A stretch of 64,000 nt of DNA. Source: Muribaculaceae bacterium. Lineage in GTDB: Bacteria; Bacteroidota; Bacteroidia; Bacteroidales; Muribaculaceae. The stretch is taken from assembly GCA_022510425.1 (NCBI GenBank), contig JAFLTO010000005.1:62001-126000 (forward strand). Reading direction: 5' to 3'. The translations under genes and the position numbers were made by a program. Of the stretch, positions 49,647 through 57,684 are shown in pieces. How positions within the stretch are numbered: the first letter of the stretch is position 1; the number at the start of each line of letters is the position of its first letter. Under the pieces are notes generated by a model, which saw only the letters and a list, made by a program, of their open reading frames with translations, was not told the DNA's origin and did no database searches.

Positions 49647-51275
49647 TTATTTTCCTTTAGCTTTTCTACGGGCAGTCTGAATGCACTCTCTACGTGAAAT
49701 AATTACAGACAAACCTTTATAATCAATTTCTTCCTTAAACAACTTCTTCATAGCTTCCAAATTGGTGGGATGAGAAGTTATTGTTTTAAGATGATCAGGG
49801 TCTACGCCAATTCCAAGGCAGATGGCCTCAAGTTTTCCTGTGCCTTGGGATTCTTGTCCTCCTGTCATTCCTGTGGTTAGGTTATCTGTGATAATAACAG
49901 TGACGGGAGAATTTTCATTCACGGCATCTAAAAGTCCGGTCATTCCTGAATGAGTAAAAGTTGAGTCACCTATAACGGCCACCGACGGATGTTGGCCGGC
50001 ATCGGCCGCTCCTTTAGCCATTGTGATCGAAGCTCCCATATCAACCACCGTGTCAATAGCATTGAAAGGTGAAAGATATCCTAAAGTATAGCAACCGATA
50101 TCTCCAAACACTTTTGGAGACTCATATTCTGTCAATACTTCATTAAGGGCTTGGAAAACATCTCTATGCCCGCATCCTTGGCATAAAGCTGGCGGACGGT
50201 TTACAACAATAGAAGAAATATCTTTTATCTCAGGTTTTTCTATTCCACAATCCTCTCCCATTATTTTAACAATTGCTTCTTTTACCAGGTCAGGAGTTAG
50301 TTCTCCCGTCCTCTCTACTTCCCCTGATAGTTTGCCATAAATGGGTTTGAGGTGCTTGTCTAATTCTCCTCTTACTTTTTTTTCTATAAATGGCTGACCT
50401 TCTTCCAATATTAATATGCTTTCACATTGTTCCAATAATTCCGAGATAAGTTCTACAGGCAATGGATATTGCGATACCTTTACTAATGGATAAGGCACAT
50501 TGTTGTTGAAAGCTTCTTTCAGATAGTTATATGCTATCCCACTAACAACAATACCTAAAGAATAATTCTTGCCTGTCTCTTTGAAATTAAAAGGAGATTT
50601 TTCAGAAATCTTTTGAAATTCCAAGAAGTCCTTGACTAATTGTTTATTTCTTCTTCTTGATGAGGCCGGCATAAGCACCCACTGTTGCTTATTTTCAGGA
50701 TAATGAAGAGAATTTCCCGCTTGAGGCTCTTTATCTACTTCCACAACTGCTCTTGAATGACTTAACCTTGTAACAAATCTTATGAGTACAGGAATACCCT
50801 CTTTTTCTGAGAGGTCAAATCCATATTTAGCCATATCATAAGCCTCTTGCTGATTAGATGGTTCAAGCAAAGGAATCATTGCAAAATCTGCATAAAATCT
50901 GGAATCTTGTTCATTTTGAGAACTATGCATAGAAGGATCGTCAGCTGCTATTACAAGCAATCCACCATTAGCGCCGGTCATTGCTGAATTAACAAAGGGA
51001 TCTGCCGCAACGTTTAGACCTACATGTTTCATGGAAACAGTCGCCCTTTTACCACAGAAAGACATTCCTAAAGCCTCTTCCATGGCGGTTTTTTCATTAG
51101 TTGACCATGCACAATGAATTTTTCTTTCCCTTGCTACCGGATCAGCTTGAATAAATTCTAGAATTTCAGTAGAAGGGGTGCCTGGGTAAGCATATGCACC
51201 TGAAAGCCCGGCATTTATGACTCCCAAAGCAAACGCTTCGTCTCCTAAAAGAAGACGTTTTATTTTGTTATTCAT
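49647..51275 (-). CDS. iorA: Indolepyruvate:ferredoxin oxidoreductase, alpha subunit without ferredoxin domain
   Basis: The 542-residue protein has the pyruvate-oxidoreductase N-terminal domain (LLLGDEAFALGVINAG, AYPGTPSTEILE), the middle domain, and the TPP-binding domain with CQGCGHRDVF, GDIGCYTLG and the GDSTFTHSG...ITDN metal/TPP motif. Archaeal IorA proteins are longer and end in a two-cluster ferredoxin domain (CxxCxxC); here the chain stops at ISRRECIQTARRKAKGK with no such cysteines. The stop is not a frameshift that I can see. It heads the operon behind an exact promoter. It makes arylacetyl-CoA from the 2-oxo acid. Confidence 0.92.
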   Translation of the reverse strand: MNNKIKRLLLGDEAFALGVINAGLSGAYAYPGTPSTEILEFIQADPVARERKIHCAWSTNEKTAMEEALGMSFCGKRATVSMKHVGLNVAADPFVNSAMTGANGGLLVIAADDPSMHSSQNEQDSRFYADFAMIPLLEPSNQQEAYDMAKYGFDLSEKEGIPVLIRFVTRLSHSRAVVEVDKEPQAGNSLHYPENKQQWVLMPASSRRRNKQLVKDFLEFQKISEKSPFNFKETGKNYSLGIVVSGIAYNYLKEAFNNNVPYPLVKVSQYPLPVELISELLEQCESILILEEGQPFIEKKVRGELDKHLKPIYGKLSGEVERTGELTPDLVKEAIVKIMGEDCGIEKPEIKDISSIVVNRPPALCQGCGHRDVFQALNEVLTEYESPKVFGDIGCYTLGYLSPFNAIDTVVDMGASITMAKGAADAGQHPSVAVIGDSTFTHSGMTGLLDAVNENSPVTVIITDNLTTGMTGGQESQGTGKLEAICLGIGVDPDHLKTITSHPTNLEAMKKLFKEEIDYKGLSVIISRRECIQTARRKAKGK

Positions 51276-51317
51276 GGTAATAAGATGATTTTTGCCCTTT
51301 TGGGTTATTTACTTTTG

Positions 51318-51349
51318 CAAATATAAAATTTTAACCGAATTCTCCCAAA
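51318..51349 (-). promoter_or_regulatory. Promoter of the iorA operon
   Basis: Minus strand: TTTG (51346-51349), 20 bases, TATATTTG (51318-51325). The ATG follows after 42 bases. Confidence 0.7.
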
Positions 51350-51489
51350 AAATCGACAACTAATTGTTTGGTCTCTCTTATTTTTTATAGACCTTCAAAC
51401 TGTTGAGTTGCGTGTGCTACCAATATAACAAAAATGAGGAAGTGTTCTTGAAATTAGAATTGCTTTATTAAAATATCATCATTTTTGAT

Positions 51490-51497
51490 TAAATTTG
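51490..51497 (+). promoter_or_regulatory. -7 element of the S1/P1 nuclease gene
   Basis: TAAATTTG, 19 bases before the ATG; the -33 side is poor (TTTA two bases too far upstream). Confidence 0.45.
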
Positions 51498-51516
51498 AAC
51501 ATCAAAAATTAAAGAT

Positions 51517-52335
51517 ATGAAACTTATTAAAACAATAATATCACTAAGTTTTGCTCTTGGAACCCTTTCAGCTTTTGGATGGGGGCAAAAGGGTCATGAT
51601 GTTACCGCATTTATAGCTGAAAACAATTTGACTCCTACAACATTATCCAATATAACAGAATTATTAGATGGAAAATCTATAGTATACTGGGCCAATTGGT
51701 TAGACAATGCATCTCACACTCCCGAATATGCTTATTCCAAAACTTGGCATTATAAAAATATAGATTCTGGATTGGAATATGAAGAAGCTCCTTTACATCC
51801 CGACGGAGATATAGTTCGTGCTATATATGCGCAAGTTGAAGTTCTACAAGATAGCCTGGCCACAAAGGAAGAGCAACAGTTGGCAATGAAAATTTTGGTT
51901 CATTTAATGGGAGATATACATCAACCTATGCATATGGGACACGCCAGCGATTTAGGTGGTAACAGATGGACTGTAAATTATTTCGGAAGAGATACAAATC
52001 TGCATTCTGTATGGGATTCCTCAGTACCGGAATCAGCACACAAATGGACATATACAGAATGGAATAATCAAATAAATAGAGCCACTGAAGAAGAAAGGAA
52101 TGAAATTCTTGCCGTTGGTACACCTGAATTATGGGGAGAAGAAACTTTTGATATTTGTAAATCTGTATATGCCTTGACACCCGAAGGAACCAAAATAAGT
52201 TATGATTATGTAAGTCAATGGACTCCTGTTGTTGAAAATCAATTTTTGAAAGGTGGTTTAAGGTTGGCCGACATATTAAACTCATTATTTGATCCTGAAT
52301 ATGTTGGCCAAAATAAAATTGTGAAAAAACAATAG
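51517..52335 (+). CDS. Exported S1/P1-family nuclease
   Basis: The 272-residue protein has a signal peptide (MKLIKTIISLSFALGTLSAF) and then the S1/P1 zinc-ligand pattern: Trp22 and His27 in GWGQKGHD, Asp in YWANWLD, His in TWHYKN, HLMGDIHQPMH with His/Asp/His, GGNRWTVNYFG and NLHSVWD. All ligands for the three-zinc centre appear present. Such enzymes cut single-stranded DNA/RNA and remove 3'-phosphates; here in the periplasm or outside, perhaps for nucleotide scavenging. It leads the plus-strand run with the HsdR-N protein (12 bases later) and a helicase, although its exported location argues against a shared function. Confidence 0.9.
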   Translation: MKLIKTIISLSFALGTLSAFGWGQKGHDVTAFIAENNLTPTTLSNITELLDGKSIVYWANWLDNASHTPEYAYSKTWHYKNIDSGLEYEEAPLHPDGDIVRAIYAQVEVLQDSLATKEEQQLAMKILVHLMGDIHQPMHMGHASDLGGNRWTVNYFGRDTNLHSVWDSSVPESAHKWTYTEWNNQINRATEEERNEILAVGTPELWGEETFDICKSVYALTPEGTKISYDYVSQWTPVVENQFLKGGLRLADILNSLFDPEYVGQNKIVKKQ

Positions 52336-52347
52336 AGGCTTCACGAT

Positions 52348-52836
52348 TTGAGAGGTAAAGAATTCCCCCAGATAGATTTCTCCAAATTTTCCTTTCCTCC
52401 TGTCGAACTGAAAATCGTCAGGAGGAATGGTGTATTAAAGGTGTTTGACATTTTAAGAAAAAATTATTTCATACTAACTGAGGAAGAACTGGTAAGGCAA
52501 CTTTTTGTTAACTGGATGATATTCGAATTAGGTTACCCCCAATCTTTAATGGCAAATGAAATAGGAATAAAACTAAATGACACCTTTAAAAGATGTGATA
52601 CAGTTGTTTTCAAATCCAATGGTTCTCCTTTTATCATAGTTGAGTATAAAGCACCGAAGATATCCATAAATCAAGAGGTTTTTAATCAGATTATAAGATA
52701 TAATATGAGTTTGAAAGCCGATTATTTAATTGTTACTAACGGCTATGCTTTATATTGTTGCAAAATAAATTATCAAGAGAAAACCTTCGATTTTTTAGGG
52801 AATATACCTTATTATCAAGAGATAAAAGAAATTTAA
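52348..52836 (+). CDS. HsdR N-terminal domain (PD-(D/E)XK-like) protein
   Basis: The 162-residue protein corresponds to the type I restriction HsdR N-terminal fold: Asp84 in FKRCDTVVF, Glu99-x-Lys101 in IIVEYKAP, and Gln114 in FNQIIRYN give the D-ExK-Q nuclease pattern. It lacks any helicase or methylase part, so it is not a restriction subunit itself. The only start after the in-frame stop at 52333 is a TTG at 52348. The stop is one base from the start of the UvrD/PcrA helicase gene, so the two are surely co-translated. A role as nuclease partner of the helicase is inference; similar stand-alone proteins occur widely in Bacteroidota. Confidence 0.82.
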   Translation: MRGKEFPQIDFSKFSFPPVELKIVRRNGVLKVFDILRKNYFILTEEELVRQLFVNWMIFELGYPQSLMANEIGIKLNDTFKRCDTVVFKSNGSPFIIVEYKAPKISINQEVFNQIIRYNMSLKADYLIVTNGYALYCCKINYQEKTFDFLGNIPYYQEIKEI

Positions 52837-52837
52837 A

Positions 52838-55162
52838 ATGAGTGAATCATCAATATATAATTATTTAGAAGAACTTAATCCACAACAGAGAGCAGCTGTG
52901 GAATATCTGGATGGTCCGGCCCTTGTGATCGCAGGTGCCGGCTCTGGAAAGACAAGAGTGCTGACTTATAAAATCGTGCATTTATTGAGACACGGTTTTG
53001 AACCTTACAGAATCTTAGCCTTGACTTTCACAAACAAAGCTGCAAGAGAAATGAAGGAAAGAATAAAGAATGTTGTAGGTGAAAAAACCTCCTCCAAACT
53101 AATGATGGGTACTTTTCACTCAATATTTCTTAGTATATTAAGACGCCATGCTGATAAGCTTGGTTATAAAACCGGTTTCACAATTTATGACACATCAGAT
53201 TCTAAATCCTTGATTAAATTGATAATAAAAGATTTGGGACTTGATGAAAAAGTGTATAAACCCTCTACTCTATTATCCATCATTTCAAATGCAAAAAACC
53301 GCTTGATGTCGGCAGAGCAATATTTGCTTGATCAGGATATAATGAGCCAGGATAAAAGATCGAAAAGACCTATGACAGGAAGAATTTATCAAGTCTATTG
53401 TGAACGATGTAAAATTGCAAATGCAATGGATTTCGATGATATACTGGTGAATATGAATCTTCTTTTAAGAGATAATCCGGATATTTTGAGGCATTACCAG
53501 GAATTTTTCCGATATATTCTTGTAGACGAATATCAAGATACAAATTTTGCACAACATCTTATTATTTCCCAGTTGTCCGGTGAAAAGAAAAAGCTCTGTG
53601 TAGTTGGTGATGATGCTCAAAGCATTTATTCTTTCCGAGGTGCCGAAATCAGAAATATATTAAGCCTTGAAAAGAAATTACCGGGGCTAAAAATTTTTAA
53701 GCTTGAAAGGAATTATCGTTCCACACAAAATATTATTGATGCTGCAGGAAGTCTGATAGACAAAAACACCTATCAGATGAAAAAGAATGTGTATAGTGAA
53801 AATGATATAGGAGAAAAGATTGAAGTTGTGTCAGCTTTCAGTGACCTTGAAGAAGCTTTTTTGGTTGCTAATCTTATAAATCAAAGTAAATTGAGTCATC
53901 ATGACAGTTATGATGAATATGCTATTTTATACCGCACCAATGCTCAGTCTCGTGCCTTGGAAGAATCTTTAAGGAAAAGAAATATACCATACCGCATATT
54001 TGGATCCTTGTCGTTCTACCAAAGAAAGGAAGTAAAAGATGCTATAGCCTATTTCAGATTATCAGTCAATCCAAATGATGATGAGTCATTAAGACGTATA
54101 ATAAACTATCCCGCACGTGGAATTGGAGAAACAACCTTGAAAAAACTTTCAGATGCGGCCATCTCTCAATCCAAAAGTATTTGGGATTTGATTTCGGAAG
54201 TGGATTTGAAATCCATTGGACTAAACACGGGAACTATAACCAAAATTAAAAGCTTCAAAACCTTAATTGATGAATTTATTAAAGATAATCAAAATGGAGC
54301 CACTGCTTACGAGTTAGGACAATTAATCTATAACCGCACGGGCCTATTGGCTCAATTTGCCTACGAAAGCACTCCGGAGAGCATCAGTCGGCATGAAAAT
54401 CTAACAGAAATACTTGCAGGATTAAAGGACTTTGTGGAAATACAGCAACAAACAGGGGAAGGTAAACCGGATATGCAATCTTTCCTTTCAGAAGTCATGT
54501 TGGCCACAGATCAAGATGAAAAGGAGGATGATCAACAACCAAAAGTGACTATGATGACTGTTCATGCAGCCAAAGGTTTGGAATTCAAACATATTTATAT
54601 AGTAGGTGTAGAGGAAGATTTATTTCCTGCGGCTATGAGTCAATCCAGTATGGAAGCTGTTGAAGAAGAAAGAAGATTGTTATATGTAGCAATCACAAGA
54701 GCGAAGGAATCCTGCACTATCACTCATGCGGGGAGCAGATTTAGAAATGGACAGACGGTTTTATCTAGTCCTTCGCGTTTCATTGCCGATATAAATCCCA
54801 AATTTTTGAATATGCAGAATTCCTCAAAAATAGGTAGCAACGAATTCAGTAATGTTAATCCACAAAAGAATTATAAATCCAATAAAATTAATGTTTATGG
54901 TGAAAGTTCTTTTGTTAAGAGGACACAGAGAATTTCTTCCGGAAATTTCAAAAGAATTCAAGAAGCCGGATTATCAAATATTGTATCTCAACATACTCCT
55001 GATGAACTTAAAATAGGTGATATGATAAGTCACACCAAATTTGGTATTGGAATTATAGAATCAGTTACGGCGATTTCAGGAGAACCCGCTATTACTGTAA
55101 ATTTTAAAGAAATGGGAGTAAAAAAATTATTATTAAGATTTGCTAAGTTTGATGTATTATAA
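52838..55162 (+). CDS. pcrA: UvrD/PcrA-type superfamily 1 DNA helicase
   Basis: The 774-residue protein has all SF1A motifs: LNPQQRAAVEYLDG (Q), IAGAGSGKTRVL (I), LTFTNKAAREMKERI (Ia), YILVDEYQDTN (II), VVGDDAQSIYSFRGA (III), LERNYRST (IV), VTMMTVHAAKGLEF (V) and YVAITRAKE (VI). The C-terminal 55 residues (KIGDMISHTKFGIGIIESV) look like the Tudor-like domain with which PcrA binds RNA polymerase. It unwinds DNA in excision and mismatch repair. It directly follows the HsdR-N gene. Length is in the usual range. Confidence 0.93.
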   Translation: MSESSIYNYLEELNPQQRAAVEYLDGPALVIAGAGSGKTRVLTYKIVHLLRHGFEPYRILALTFTNKAAREMKERIKNVVGEKTSSKLMMGTFHSIFLSILRRHADKLGYKTGFTIYDTSDSKSLIKLIIKDLGLDEKVYKPSTLLSIISNAKNRLMSAEQYLLDQDIMSQDKRSKRPMTGRIYQVYCERCKIANAMDFDDILVNMNLLLRDNPDILRHYQEFFRYILVDEYQDTNFAQHLIISQLSGEKKKLCVVGDDAQSIYSFRGAEIRNILSLEKKLPGLKIFKLERNYRSTQNIIDAAGSLIDKNTYQMKKNVYSENDIGEKIEVVSAFSDLEEAFLVANLINQSKLSHHDSYDEYAILYRTNAQSRALEESLRKRNIPYRIFGSLSFYQRKEVKDAIAYFRLSVNPNDDESLRRIINYPARGIGETTLKKLSDAAISQSKSIWDLISEVDLKSIGLNTGTITKIKSFKTLIDEFIKDNQNGATAYELGQLIYNRTGLLAQFAYESTPESISRHENLTEILAGLKDFVEIQQQTGEGKPDMQSFLSEVMLATDQDEKEDDQQPKVTMMTVHAAKGLEFKHIYIVGVEEDLFPAAMSQSSMEAVEEERRLLYVAITRAKESCTITHAGSRFRNGQTVLSSPSRFIADINPKFLNMQNSSKIGSNEFSNVNPQKNYKSNKINVYGESSFVKRTQRISSGNFKRIQEAGLSNIVSQHTPDELKIGDMISHTKFGIGIIESVTAISGEPAITVNFKEMGVKKLLLRFAKFDVL

Positions 55163-55216
55163 AGTAAGACTTAATGAACAGATAAAAAGGTTAAGATAAA
55201 ATTTAAAGGTTTAGAA

Positions 55217-56368
55217 ATGATAAATAAAAATATACCTACTCCCTATTATATTGTTTATGAAGATAAATTGAGGAGGAATCTTCAATTAATCAAAGAAGTG
55301 GAAGAAAGAGCTAATGTAAAAATTATAATGGCGTTTAAGGCAAATGCTTTATGGAAAACATTTCCGATAATTTCCCAATATGTCTCAAGTTCAACTGCGA
55401 GCTCTTTAAATGAAATGAAATTATCTCTGGAATATTTAGGGAATGATGTTCATACATATTGTCCTGTTTATACAGAGGAAACTTTTGATGAATTTTTAAG
55501 CGGTTCAACTCATATCACATTTAACAGTATCGCCCAATTTGATAAATTCCAGTATAAAGTTAAAGCGTATAATGAAAAAAGACATGGAAATAAAGTGAGT
55601 TGTGGCCTTAGGGTTAATCCTCAATGTAGTGTAATAAACACCGATATTTATAATCCTTGTCTTCCAGGTTCAAGATTTGGGGTGTCTGCTGATATTCTAC
55701 CGGAATCTCTTCCTGAAGATTTGGAAGGATTTCATTTCCATGCGTTGTGTGAATCAGACAGCTATGATCTTGAAAAAGTATTAATGGCACTTAAAGTACA
55801 ATTCGGAAAATGGCTGCCAAAATTAAAATGGCTTAATATGGGAGGTGGCCATCTCATGACGCGCAAAGGCTACGACATTGAACATCTTATTCGATTATTA
55901 AACAACTTTCATAAAGAATATCCAAACTTGAGTTTAATTATGGAACCCGGTAGCGCCTTTACATGGCAAACGGGAGATTTGATAACGAAGGTTTTAGATA
56001 TTGTGGAAAACTCAGGTATTAAAACAGCAATAATAGATGCATCTTTCGCATGTCATATGCCTGATTGTCTTGAGATGCCTTATAAACCGGCGATTGATGG
56101 GGAGATTGATGATAGTGAAAATGGATTTCGATATAGAATTGGAGGAAACTCTTGCTTAAGTGGGGACTATGTGGATGGCTGGACCTTTAAGAACGAATTA
56201 AAGCCAGGAGACCTTTTGGTCTTAAAGGATATGAACCATTATACAACCGTGAAAACCAATATGTTTAATGGTATTCAACACCCTTCTATTTGGTGGCAAC
56301 CAATGAATGGAGAACCTGTGAAATTAAGGGAATTCAATTACGAAGATTATAAAAACAGAATGGATTGA
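55217..56368 (+). CDS. nspC: Carboxynorspermidine decarboxylase
   Basis: The 383-residue protein is a fold type III (alanine-racemase-like) decarboxylase: PLP Lys41 in IMAFKANALW, the FHFHALCESDSY segment, NMGGGHLMTRKGYD with the Gly-rich phosphate loop, LIMEPGSAF, and the ASFACHMPDCLEMPYKP Cys loop. These fit NspC/CANSDC, which makes spermidine or norspermidine from the carboxy form. The matching carboxynorspermidine dehydrogenase gene is not in the window. It follows the helicase after 54 bases without its own clear promoter. Confidence 0.92.
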   Translation: MINKNIPTPYYIVYEDKLRRNLQLIKEVEERANVKIIMAFKANALWKTFPIISQYVSSSTASSLNEMKLSLEYLGNDVHTYCPVYTEETFDEFLSGSTHITFNSIAQFDKFQYKVKAYNEKRHGNKVSCGLRVNPQCSVINTDIYNPCLPGSRFGVSADILPESLPEDLEGFHFHALCESDSYDLEKVLMALKVQFGKWLPKLKWLNMGGGHLMTRKGYDIEHLIRLLNNFHKEYPNLSLIMEPGSAFTWQTGDLITKVLDIVENSGIKTAIIDASFACHMPDCLEMPYKPAIDGEIDDSENGFRYRIGGNSCLSGDYVDGWTFKNELKPGDLLVLKDMNHYTTVKTNMFNGIQHPSIWWQPMNGEPVKLREFNYEDYKNRMD

Positions 56369-56414
56369 ACCGGAAGTAATTAAAAAGTTTGGTTAATATT
56401 TCATTACATGGGAA

Positions 56415-57101
56415 TTAAAAGGCTATACGCCCTTTCTGAGCTTGTTCTACCATTTTTGTCCCCGGCACAAGATAAATTTCCAGTCTGCGGTTTTGTCTTC
56501 TATTCTCCATTGAATCATTGGGTTTCAAGGGCATTTCATCTCCTAATGCATAAGAAAACAGGTATTTTGTATTTACTCCGGAATCCTCAAACCAATCAAA
56601 AACAGAATTTACTCTCTCCACAGTCAATCTGTCTCTGTATTCGTCTGAACCCGTATTATCTGTATGCATCACCAACATTACACGAAACATATCCGGTTCT
56701 TTTAGATATCTCTTAATTGGCGTAAGATATTCCTGTGCTCCTGATTTCAATTCCGTATCGTTTGGTTCGAATAGAAGATGTGCCGGGATGGTAATTAGCA
56801 ACACTTCTTTGTTTCTAAAAGCCTCTACTTTACATTCTCCGGCGGGATTGTATTTACCATTCAACAATCTATTTTTACCCTCTTTAGCCTGAAATTTTTG
56901 AATAAGAGAAGCTCCAGAACCAGGATCAACGGAATTGAGCATTTCTATAAAATCCAAGTCGTCAAGTTCTGCACTCCTTTCATGAGATTCTTTTTCGTTA
57001 GTTTTTCCGTAAACTTCATTGGTGAAACAAAGAAATGTCACCACTATTAAAGAGGAAACGATAAATTTTTTAATCAATATATTAAGTGAAAATAATTTCA
57101 T
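56415..57101 (-). CDS. OmpA-family peptidoglycan-binding protein
   Basis: The 228-residue protein has a hydrophobic N-terminal signal (IKKFIVSSLIVVTFLCFTNEVYG), a charged linker, and a C-terminal OmpA-like domain (about 100-215): LFEPNDTELKSGAQEYL, MVMHTDNTGSDEYRDRLTVERVNSV and NRRQNRRLEIYLVPG, with the conserved Asp and Arg that contact diaminopimelate. It should anchor the outer membrane or a complex to the cell wall. The signal has no clear lipobox. It converges with nspC and lies 40 bases after rimM, so it may be the tail of the murA operon. Confidence 0.83.
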   Translation of the reverse strand: MKLFSLNILIKKFIVSSLIVVTFLCFTNEVYGKTNEKESHERSAELDDLDFIEMLNSVDPGSGASLIQKFQAKEGKNRLLNGKYNPAGECKVEAFRNKEVLLITIPAHLLFEPNDTELKSGAQEYLTPIKRYLKEPDMFRVMLVMHTDNTGSDEYRDRLTVERVNSVFDWFEDSGVNTKYLFSYALGDEMPLKPNDSMENRRQNRRLEIYLVPGTKMVEQAQKGRIAF

Positions 57102-57141
57102 TTTGAATTTTTATTATTTGACTCAAAATAAAGGATATGGT

Positions 57142-57684
57142 TTAGATAGTCTTTTTATTTAGATCTATAAGGCCTTGAGGAAGATTCATTATTATAATTT
57201 TGTTTTCATCATCTATATCAACAATAAAGTCTTCATTAGCCGGAATAAAAATTTCTTCTCCGTTTTGGGTCGATACAATGAAAAGTAAATTAGCTGTGGT
57301 ATCATCCACTCTATCCACTATTCCTACTACTTCATTAGAAGAAGAATCAATGATTTTATACCCTTCCAATTCATTCGAATCTATCAATTCTTCTTGCAAC
57401 CAATCCTCTGCATCTTTTTTGAGGATATAAATTTCTTTGTTGACAAATTGAGCTGCCTCATCTTCACTATCAATTCCTGAAATTTTAATTAAATAGCTGG
57501 AAGAGCCTTTGGGTCTTATTGTTTCAGCATAGTAAGGAACCAATATTCCATCATATTCAATAATCAATGGATTACCATATGAAAAATAATCGGAATCGAT
57601 ATTGGAAATCATGTTTAACTCCCCTTTTAAAGCATGGGTTTTCTGGAATTTTCCAATTTTAATAATTTCTTCTTTTTTAATCAT
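57142..57684 (-). CDS. rimM: 16S rRNA processing protein RimM
   Basis: The 180-residue protein has the RimM N-terminal beta-barrel (IIKIGKFQKTHALKGEL, residues about 7-23) and a C-terminal PRC-barrel (about 100-175: LEGYKIIDSSSNEVVGIVDR, EIFIPANEDFIVDIDDENK). It assists maturation of the 30S head by binding S19. The start overlaps the murA stop by eight bases. The usual neighbours rpsP and trmD are absent; linkage to murA is a Bacteroidota arrangement as far as I recall. Confidence 0.9.
   Translation of the reverse strand: MIKKEEIIKIGKFQKTHALKGELNMISNIDSDYFSYGNPLIIEYDGILVPYYAETIRPKGSSSYLIKISGIDSEDEAAQFVNKEIYILKKDAEDWLQEELIDSNELEGYKIIDSSSNEVVGIVDRVDDTTANLLFIVSTQNGEEIFIPANEDFIVDIDDENKIIIMNLPQGLIDLNKKTI

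Noticed and set aside
52348..52836. Restriction-modification system
   Set aside because: The HsdR-N domain stands alone; no HsdM, HsdS or helicase portion of HsdR is present.
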